12,724 nucleotides of DNA from an uncultured Alistipes sp. Its GTDB lineage: Bacteria > Bacteroidota > Bacteroidia > Bacteroidales > Rikenellaceae. Below are positions 7,969 through 12,724 of this stretch, piece after piece; within the stretch, counting starts at the first letter, position 1, and the number at the start of each line of letters is the position of its first letter. The translations under genes were made by a program, and so were the position numbers. The stretch spans positions 1 through 12,724 of the forward strand of contig UROX01000063.1 in the NCBI GenBank assembly GCA_900549685.1, read 5' to 3'. The notes below the pieces were generated by a model. The model saw nothing but the letters and a program-made list of their open reading frames with translations. It searched no databases and was not told the DNA's origin.

Positions 7969-10900
7969 CTATTTGGTGTATTGTTCGATTTCGGCTTCGA
8001 TTTCGGAATTGTCCGTATCGTCCCAACGGATCGGTTTGAATTTCTCCTGCAGCGCTTCAAAGGCGACGAAAAGGGCCGGCACGACGAAAATCTGACAGAT
8101 CATGCCGATGAGCATACCTCCGATGGCTCCCGTACCCAGCGTGCTGTTGCCGTTGGCGCCTACGCCGGAGGCGAACATCATCGGCAACAGACCGATCACC
8201 ATCGCCAGCGAGGTCATCAGGATCGGACGCAGACGGGCCGAAGCGCCCATGACGGCCGAAGCGACGATACCCATGCCGGTCCGGCGTCTTTCGAGCGCGA
8301 ACTCGGTGATCAGGATGGCGTTCTTGGCCAACAGACCGATGAGCATGATGAGCGCGATCTGGAGGTAGATGTCGTTCTGCACGCCCATGAACTGAGCGAA
8401 AAGGAAGCTGCCCATCAGACCGGACGGAATCGAGAGAATCACGACCAGCGGCAGGATGTAACTTTCGTACTGGGCACTCAACAACAGGTAGACGAACACG
8501 AGACACAGCGCGAAAATGATGAACGTCGTGCTTCCGCTCGTAGACTGCTCCTCGCGCGTCATACCCGAATACTCGAAACCGTAACCCGTCGGCAGCGTCT
8601 CGGCCGCCACCTCCTCGATGGCCTGGATGGCCTGTCCCGAACTGTATTGGGGGTTGGGCGATCCGTTGATGGCAATGGAGGTGAACATGTTGAAACGCTT
8701 GATGTTGTCGGGTCCGTACACTTTTCTCAGCGTCACGAACTGCGAGATGGGCGCCATTTCGGCTCCGTTGCGGACCATGATGTTGTTGAGCGTTTCGGGG
8801 CTCACGCGATAGTCGGCGTCGGCCTGCACCATGACGCGGTACAGACGACCGAAACGGTTGAAGTTCGAAGCGTACAGACCGCCGTAGTAGCCTTGCAGCG
8901 CGGAGAGCAGCGTACTGGGACTCAGACCCGCCTGCTTGCACTTGGCCACGTCGATGTCGACCATATACTGCGGATAGCCAGGGTTGAAAGCCGTCTGGGC
9001 CGCAGCGATTTCCGGCCGTTCGTTGAGCTTGGCGAGGAAGTTCTGCGCGACTTTGAAAAATTCGTTCACGTCGCCGCCCGTCTTGTCCTGCAGGTTCAGC
9101 TCGAAACCGTTCGTGATGCTGTACCCCATGATCATCGGCGGAGCGAAAGCCAAGATCTGGGCGTCCTTGAACAGGGCAGGAGCCTGCATGTAGATGCTGC
9201 CGACGATCGAATTGACGTCCTGTCCCTTGCCGGTTCTCTTATCCCACGGATGGAGCTTGCAGATGAACGTACCGTAAGCGCTGCCCTGACCGGCGATGAA
9301 ACTGTAACCGGCGATTTCGCTTCGGATTCGGATGGCGGGATTCGCGCTCAACAGACTGTCCACGCGAGCCAGCGTGGCCTGCGTTTTCTCCAGCGAGGTG
9401 GCAGGCGGCATGTGGACGATCACGAAGAACGTTCCGGTATCCTCGTTGGGCACCATACCCGTCGGCGTGATCCGCATCAGTCCCACCAGCACGAGTACGC
9501 TGGCCACGACTGCACCGAACGCCACCCACTTGCGTTTGATGAAGAAGTTCACCCCTTTCTTATACTTGTCGAGCGTCACGTCGTAAGCCGCATTGAAGGC
9601 CCGGTGGAAACGCTGGATGAGACTCGGCTTCTTCCCGTGCTCGTCCTTGTGCGGCTTGAGGAACAGGGCGCAGAGTGCGGGACTCAGCGTCAGTGCGTTG
9701 ACGGCCGACAGACCGATGGCGATGGCCATCGTCAGACCGAACTGGCGGTAGAACGTACCGGAAGTTCCGCCCATGAAGCTCACGGGAATGAACACGGCCA
9801 TCATCACCAGCGTGATGGAAACGATGGCGCCGGAGATTTCGTTCATCGCGTCGATGGACGCCTTGACCGGCGACTTGTACCCTTGGTCGAGTTTGGCGTG
9901 CACCGCCTCGACGACGACGATGGCGTCATCGACGACGATGGCGATGGCCAGCACGAGGGCACAGAGGGTCAGCAGGTTCACACTGAACCCGATGAGATAC
10001 AGCACGAAGAACGTACCGACCAGAGCCACCGGAATGGCGATGGCGGGAATCAACGTGGAACGGAAGTCCTGCAGGAAGACGAACACGACGAGGAACACCA
10101 GAATGAAAGCCTCGATGAGCGTCTTGATCACCTCATGGATCGAGGCGAAGAGGAAGTCGTTGGCGTCGATGAGCACATCGTACTTCACGCCCGGCGGGAA
10201 GTCCTCGGCCGATTTTTCAAGAATGGCCTTGATGTCCTTGATGATCTGCGTGGCGTTCGAACCGGCCGTCTGGAAAATCATCGCCGTCACGGCCGGATGC
10301 GTATTCGAACGCGTTCCGAAGGCGTAGGAAAGACCGCCCAGCTCGACGCGCGCGACATCGCGCAGGCGCAGCACCTCTCCGTCGTCCGTAGCCCGGATGA
10401 CGATGTCCTCGAACTCTTCGGGCGTCTGCAAACGTCCCTTGTAGCGCATGATGTACTGGAAGGACTGGTCGCCGTTCTCACCGAACTGTCCGGGAGCCGC
10501 TTCGATATTCTGCTCGGCCAGCGCCGCGGAGATGTCGGTCGGCATCAGTCCGTACTGGGCCATCACATCCGGCTTGAGCCAGATACGCATCGAGTAGTCG
10601 GCGCCCATGATCATGGCGTCGCCCACGCCCGGCACACGCTGTACCTGAGGAATCACGTTGATCTTGACGTAGTTCTGGAGGAACGTTTCGTCGTACTTGT
10701 CATCGGAGCTGTAGATGGTGAAACCCAGCAGCATACTGGTCTGACGCTTGCTGGTAATCACGCCCACGCGGGTTACCTCGGCGGGCAGCAGCCCTTGGGC
10801 CTTGGCCACGCGGTTCTGCACGTTCACCGCCGCCATGTCGGGGTCGGTTCCCTGCTTGAAGTAAACCTGAATCTGCGCTTCGCCCGTATTGGAGGCGGTG

Positions 10901-11142
10901 GAGGTCATGTACATCATGTTCTCCACGCCGTTGATCTGTTCTTCGAGCGGAGCGATCACGCTGTTCAGCACGGTCTGGGCATTGGCGCCCTGATAGGACG
11001 TGCTGACCTGCACGGTCGGCGGGGCGATGTCGGGATACTGCGTGACGGGCAGCGACACCAACCCCAGGATTCCCAGTATGACGATCAGGATGGAGATCAC
11101 CGTGGACAATACCGGGCGTTTTATAAATCTGTCTAATTTCAT
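7969..11142 (-). CDS. RND efflux pump, HAE-1 (AcrB/MexB) family inner-membrane transporter
   Basis: 1057 residues (E. coli AcrB is 1049). It is a proton-driven exporter in the inner membrane with a large periplasmic part. The N-terminus MKLDRFIKRPVLSTVISILI and LPVTQYPDIAPPTV match AcrB's start almost motif for motif. The proton-relay residues are present: Asp405-Asp406 in TM4 (AIVVDDAIVVVEAV), Lys940 in TM10 (LIGLLAKNAILITEFA), and Arg970 and Thr977 (SARLRPILMTSLA), corresponding to AcrB Asp407, Asp408, Lys940, Arg971 and Thr978. GQFGENGD, SYPGA-like SYQGAN and the switch-loop area GYSFIAGQGSAYG fit the HAE-1 porter domains, unlike heavy-metal HME pumps. The C-terminal tail is acidic (DDTDNSEIEAEIEQ). 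The start is supported by an AAGGAG site. Substrates are likely amphiphilic drugs, bile salts or dyes by family, but cannot be named from sequence. Confidence 0.96.
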   Translation of the reverse strand: MKLDRFIKRPVLSTVISILIVILGILGLVSLPVTQYPDIAPPTVQVSTSYQGANAQTVLNSVIAPLEEQINGVENMMYMTSTASNTGEAQIQVYFKQGTDPDMAAVNVQNRVAKAQGLLPAEVTRVGVITSKRQTSMLLGFTIYSSDDKYDETFLQNYVKINVIPQVQRVPGVGDAMIMGADYSMRIWLKPDVMAQYGLMPTDISAALAEQNIEAAPGQFGENGDQSFQYIMRYKGRLQTPEEFEDIVIRATDDGEVLRLRDVARVELGGLSYAFGTRSNTHPAVTAMIFQTAGSNATQIIKDIKAILEKSAEDFPPGVKYDVLIDANDFLFASIHEVIKTLIEAFILVFLVVFVFLQDFRSTLIPAIAIPVALVGTFFVLYLIGFSVNLLTLCALVLAIAIVVDDAIVVVEAVHAKLDQGYKSPVKASIDAMNEISGAIVSITLVMMAVFIPVSFMGGTSGTFYRQFGLTMAIAIGLSAVNALTLSPALCALFLKPHKDEHGKKPSLIQRFHRAFNAAYDVTLDKYKKGVNFFIKRKWVAFGAVVASVLVLVGLMRITPTGMVPNEDTGTFFVIVHMPPATSLEKTQATLARVDSLLSANPAIRIRSEIAGYSFIAGQGSAYGTFICKLHPWDKRTGKGQDVNSIVGSIYMQAPALFKDAQILAFAPPMIMGYSITNGFELNLQDKTGGDVNEFFKVAQNFLAKLNERPEIAAAQTAFNPGYPQYMVDIDVAKCKQAGLSPSTLLSALQGYYGGLYASNFNRFGRLYRVMVQADADYRVSPETLNNIMVRNGAEMAPISQFVTLRKVYGPDNIKRFNMFTSIAINGSPNPQYSSGQAIQAIEEVAAETLPTGYGFEYSGMTREEQSTSGSTTFIIFALCLVFVYLLLSAQYESYILPLVVILSIPSGLMGSFLFAQFMGVQNDIYLQIALIMLIGLLAKNAILITEFALERRRTGMGIVASAVMGASARLRPILMTSLAMVIGLLPMMFASGVGANGNSTLGTGAIGGMLIGMICQIFVVPALFVAFEALQEKFKPIRWDDTDNSEIEAEIEQYTK

Positions 11143-11146
11143 AATT

Positions 11147-11152
11147 CTCCTT
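11147..11152 (-). promoter_or_regulatory. Strong Shine-Dalgarno site of the RND pump gene
   Basis: AAGGAG sits four bases (AATT) before the ATG at 11142. Bacteroidota genes rarely rely on such sites and the other genes here have only A-rich leaders, so this clear match fixes the pump's start. Confidence 0.55.
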
Positions 11153-11175
11153 AAAATTTAAACCGTTTCACGATC

Positions 11176-11201
11176 CCGCCGCTATTTTCCGGCAGCGGCG
11201 G
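11176..11201 (-). other. GC-rich hairpin across the adaptor stop codon
   Basis: CCGCCGCT (11176-11183) and AGCGGCGG (11194-11201) are perfect complements around a 10-base loop. The stem covers the TAG stop (11182-11184) and the last Ala codons of the adaptor. No U-run follows in the direction of transcription, so it is more likely an mRNA-stability or spacing element than a terminator. It may simply be a by-product of the alanine-rich coding tail. Confidence 0.35.
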
Positions 11202-12396
11202 CGGCAGCGGCCTGTTGCTGCTGGATGGCGCCTTGGAGTTTGGCCGCAGCTTCGGCCGGCGTAATAGGTTTGATCGTCATGCCGTTGCGAAGCACGCCCA
11301 CACCTTCGGCAACGATCCGATCGCCGGGATTCAGACCCGACGTCACGACATACTGCTTGCCGTCGTTGACGGACAGAATGCCGATCTCGGTCTGCTGCAC
11401 CGTCGAGCTGTCGCTCACGACGAACACGTATTTCTTATCCTGCACCTCGCTCGTCGCACTCTGGGGAACCACCAGCACCGAATCTTTCGTCACGGGCAGC
11501 ATCACCACGCCCGACCCGCCGCTGCGCAGCATCCGGTCGGGATTATCGAACAGCGCCCTCACCACGGACGTACCGGTAGCCACGTCGATCACCCCGCTGA
11601 GGGTTTCGATCTTGCCGGTGAGCGGATAGACGGTTCCGTCGGCCAGTTTGAGCGTCACGTCGGGCATCTGGCTCAACGCGCCCTGCACCGACCCTTCGCT
11701 CCGGCGGAGCAGGTCGAGGATTTCCTTTTCGTTCAGCGAAAAATAGGCGTACATCTGCGAATCGTCCGAAACGGTCGTCAGCGCCACGCCCGACGTCGGT
11801 CCGACCAGACTGCCCACACGGAACGGCACCTTGCCCACCACGCCGTTCGACGGGCTGGTCACTTTCGTATAGGAAAGGTTCTTGCGGGCATTGACCAGTT
11901 GGGCTTCGGCCTGCGCCAGTTGGGCTTCGGCCTGCGCCAGCGTATTTTCGGCCATTCTCATGTCATACTCGCTGATGATGTTCTTGCCGAACAGTTCGCG
12001 TTTGTTCTCGGCGGTCAGCCGGGCCGTACCCACGGCCGCTTTGGCCACATTGACGCTCGCTTCGGCTATATTGACAGCTTCCTGATACTGTACCGGATCG
12101 ATTTCGAAAAGAACCTGTCCCTTGCGCACGAGCGATCCTTCGTCCACACACAGCTTGGTGATGAACCCGCTCACGTTCGGCCGGATCTCCACGTCCTGAC
12201 GGCCCCGGATCTGGGCAGGATAGACATTGCTCAATTCGACCGTAGAAGGTTCCACGGTCACGACGGCGTATTCCGGCACACCGCCGCCCATCATTCCCGG
12301 ATGCTGTTGTTTCTGCCCGCAGGCACAAAGGGTCGCACCCAACACGATCAACGCATAACGCTGAGGCTTAACGAACATTGATTTTCGCATTTTCAT
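11182..12396 (-). CDS. RND efflux periplasmic adaptor (membrane-fusion) lipoprotein
   Basis: 404 residues. The N-terminus has a lipoprotein signal with lipobox LCAC (Cys26), anchoring it to the periplasmic face of the inner membrane. The order is that of AcrA/MexA: first beta-barrel strand (VTVEPSTVELSNVYPAQI), half lipoyl domain (RPNVSGFITKLCVDEGSLVRKGQVLFEI, about 73-100), alpha-helical hairpin (about 103-175), second lipoyl half (TKVTSPSNGVVGKVPFRVGSLV), then beta-barrel and membrane-proximal domains (DVATGTSVVRALFDNPDRMLRSGGSGVV; NPGDRIVAEGV). The extreme C-terminus is Gln/Ala-rich low complexity (QQQQ then seven Ala). It couples the RND pump to the outer-membrane channel, both encoded directly downstream (gap to the pump 39 bases). 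ATGs at 12390 and 12378 are possible alternative starts; 12396 gives the better basic n-region. It is the first long gene of the operon. Confidence 0.94.
   Translation of the reverse strand: MKMRKSMFVKPQRYALIVLGATLCACGQKQQHPGMMGGGVPEYAVVTVEPSTVELSNVYPAQIRGRQDVEIRPNVSGFITKLCVDEGSLVRKGQVLFEIDPVQYQEAVNIAEASVNVAKAAVGTARLTAENKRELFGKNIISEYDMRMAENTLAQAEAQLAQAEAQLVNARKNLSYTKVTSPSNGVVGKVPFRVGSLVGPTSGVALTTVSDDSQMYAYFSLNEKEILDLLRRSEGSVQGALSQMPDVTLKLADGTVYPLTGKIETLSGVIDVATGTSVVRALFDNPDRMLRSGGSGVVMLPVTKDSVLVVPQSATSEVQDKKYVFVVSDSSTVQQTEIGILSVNDGKQYVVTSGLNPGDRIVAEGVGVLRNGMTIKPITPAEAAAKLQGAIQQQQAAAAAAAGK
11895..11936. repeat. 21-bp perfect tandem repeat, two copies, inside the adaptor gene
   Basis: The unit CCAGTTGGGCTTCGGCCTGCG occurs at 11895-11915 and 11916-11936, plus four bases of a third copy. 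It encodes AQAEAQL twice in the second helix of the coiled-coil hairpin: exactly one heptad per copy, so the frame and coiled-coil register are kept. Confidence 0.9.
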
Positions 12397-12401
12397 TTTC
12401 T

Positions 12402-12491
12402 TTATCTGTTATCTGTGTTTGTTTCCATCGTTCCGTTCCCCCGATCCATACCGGTCTCGAACCCGAGACCGTCCTCCGTATTCCGATCCAT
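12402..12491 (-). CDS. Possible 29-residue leader peptide before the efflux operon
   Basis: An ATG at 12491 opens a 29-codon frame (MDRNTEDGLGFETG followed by MDRGNGTMETNTDNR) that stops with TAA only 5 bases before the adaptor start, so translation could be coupled. The words ATGGATCGG occur twice in frame (codons 1-3 and 15-17). It would sit almost at the 5' end of a transcript from the promoter at 12502-12509, and it overlaps the two stems at 12439-12496. It has no hydrophobic segment and no known family. Short frames of this size are common by chance, so coding is uncertain. Confidence 0.22.
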   Translation of the reverse strand: MDRNTEDGLGFETGMDRGNGTMETNTDNR

Positions 12492-12496
12492 CGGGG
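12439..12496 (-). promoter_or_regulatory. Two-stem structured leader / palindrome before the efflux operon
   Basis: The core is CGGTCTCG-AACC-CGAGACCG (12452-12471), perfect 8-bp arms with a 4-base loop. Around it CCCCGAT (12439-12445) pairs with ATCGGGG (12490-12496), and the nine-base word CCGATCCAT is directly repeated at 12441 and 12483. It could be an operator for a TetR/MarR-type repressor or an RNA structure at the 5' end of the efflux mRNA. No regulator gene is inside the window. Confidence 0.45.
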
Positions 12497-12501
12497 TCGC
12501 G

Positions 12502-12509
12502 CGAAAGTA
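12502..12509 (-). promoter_or_regulatory. Weaker candidate -7 element near the efflux operon
   Basis: TACTTTCG (12509-12502 on the minus strand) matches TAnnTTTG except for one base, but no TTTG lies at the right distance upstream. Transcription would begin near 12497, exactly at the outer stem of the structured leader. Supporting evidence is limited to the single box. Confidence 0.3.
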
Positions 12510-12539
12510 CGAAAATTTCACGAACCGTCCTCTGCCCGG

Positions 12540-12557
12540 GAACTGCAAAAACAGTTC
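12540..12557. repeat. Small inverted repeat in the efflux control region
   Basis: GAACTG (12540-12545) and CAGTTC (12552-12557) are perfect complements separated by CAAAAA. It lies between the two promoter candidates. It could be an operator half-site pair or a weak hairpin; six-base arms also arise by chance. Confidence 0.25.
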
Positions 12558-12595
12558 ATTTCACTCGTTTCGATCCTTACAACGAAGTAAAAATC

Positions 12596-12621
12596 AAAAT
12601 ATTGTCCGTTTTCAATATTTT
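12596..12621. promoter_or_regulatory. AT-rich 9-bp palindrome, candidate operator
   Basis: AAAATATTG (12596-12604) and CAATATTTT (12613-12621) are perfect inverted repeats with an 8-base spacer. Arm length, AT-richness and the 17-base (centre-to-centre) spacing are like binding sites of dimeric repressors. It lies about 40-60 bases downstream of the start predicted for the strong promoter. Confidence 0.4.
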
Positions 12622-12628
12622 TTACGAA

Positions 12629-12647
12629 CCGACGATTTGCCCGTCGG
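12629..12647 (-). other. Stem-loop at the start of the long leader
   Basis: CCGACG (12629-12634) pairs with CGTCGG (12642-12647) around a 7-base loop. It would form within the first 30 bases of a transcript from the promoter at 12667-12697 and has no U-run after it. Confidence 0.3.
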
Positions 12648-12666
12648 GGACACTAAAACACGATGG

Positions 12667-12697
12667 CAAATGTAACGAAGAAAACCCGAAAAACAAA
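12667..12697 (-). promoter_or_regulatory. Perfect Bacteroidota-type promoter for the efflux operon
   Basis: On the minus strand TTTG (12697-12694), a 19-base spacer and TACATTTG (12674-12667) match the -33/-7 consensus TTTG / TAnnTTTG at every fixed position. The start would fall near 12660, giving a leader of about 260 bases before the adaptor ATG. Its -33 element lies in the loop of the hairpin at 12681-12715. Confidence 0.7.
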
Positions 12698-12715
12698 AAT
12701 AGTTTTCGGATTTTT
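12681..12715. terminator. Terminator-like hairpin at the right edge
   Basis: CCGAAAA (12686-12692) pairs with TTTTCGG (12703-12709), and the flanking AAAA (12681-12684) pairs with T residues at 12711-12714. T-runs follow on both strands (GTTTTCTTC on the minus, ATTTTTG on the plus). It probably ends a minus-strand gene lying just beyond the window, or works in both directions. Confidence 0.5.
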
Positions 12716-12724
12716 GAACAAAAA

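Noticed and set aside
8057..8941. Second minus-strand frame of 294 codons inside the pump gene
   Set aside because: It is the +1 reading of the RND gene; the pump frame is intact from start to stop with all proton-relay residues.
6559..11136. Plus-strand open frame of about 1,525 codons opposite the pump and channel genes
   Set aside because: It mirrors two clearly real minus-strand genes, and its product is rich in His, Arg, Asp, Gly and Gln without any domain. GC-biased third positions on the real strand remove stops from the opposite frame.
12378..12675. Short plus-strand frames over the efflux control region
   Set aside because: They overlap promoters and palindromes of the minus-strand operon, have no leader of their own, and lack recognisable sequence.

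Overview
The window looks like a GC-rich member of the Bacteroidota, most likely order Bacteroidales (an Alistipes/Rikenellaceae-like genome is my best guess; this is inference). The signs are promoters of the TTTG-N19/20-TAnnTTTG type, mostly weak Shine-Dalgarno sites, lipoprotein efflux parts, a SIMPL protein, a Tat-exported Gfo/Idh/MocA oxidoreductase beside a DUF1080 protein, and a stand-alone LpxA-family protein. All protein-coding genes lie on the minus strand, so the window is read from right to left. No tRNA, rRNA, CRISPR array, insertion sequence or phage gene was seen.

Right edge (12397-12724): a non-coding control region with a terminator-like hairpin, a perfect Bacteroidota-type promoter overlapping it, several perfect inverted repeats, a second weaker promoter, a structured leader and a possible 29-codon leader peptide. 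Then follows a four-gene operon: lipoprotein membrane-fusion adaptor (11182-12396), HAE-1/AcrB-type RND pump (7969-11142), TolC/OprM-type outer-membrane lipoprotein (6574-7965) and a divergent LpxA-like acyltransferase (5772-6554). Gaps are 39, 3 and 19 bases, and the operon ends at a very strong hairpin at 5706-5757. The first three genes would form a complete tripartite drug/amphiphile exporter; the fourth links the operon to lipid A or a related acylated sugar nucleotide.

Middle (4963-5705): about 740 bases with no convincing gene, holding a second terminator-like hairpin and, at its left end, a promoter with a palindrome for the next gene. That gene encodes a membrane-anchored SIMPL (DUF541) protein (4246-4962), followed by a hairpin.

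Left (1-4166): a two-gene unit of a Tat-signal Gfo/Idh/MocA oxidoreductase (2913-4166) and, 14 bases later, a large exported HEAT-repeat protein with a DUF1080 domain and the beginning of a second one, cut by the window edge (1-2898). This pairing fits extracytoplasmic oxidation of a glycoside to its 3-keto form and its subsequent cleavage.

The long plus-strand reading frames opposite these genes, including one of about 1,500 codons, are judged to be codon-bias shadows.
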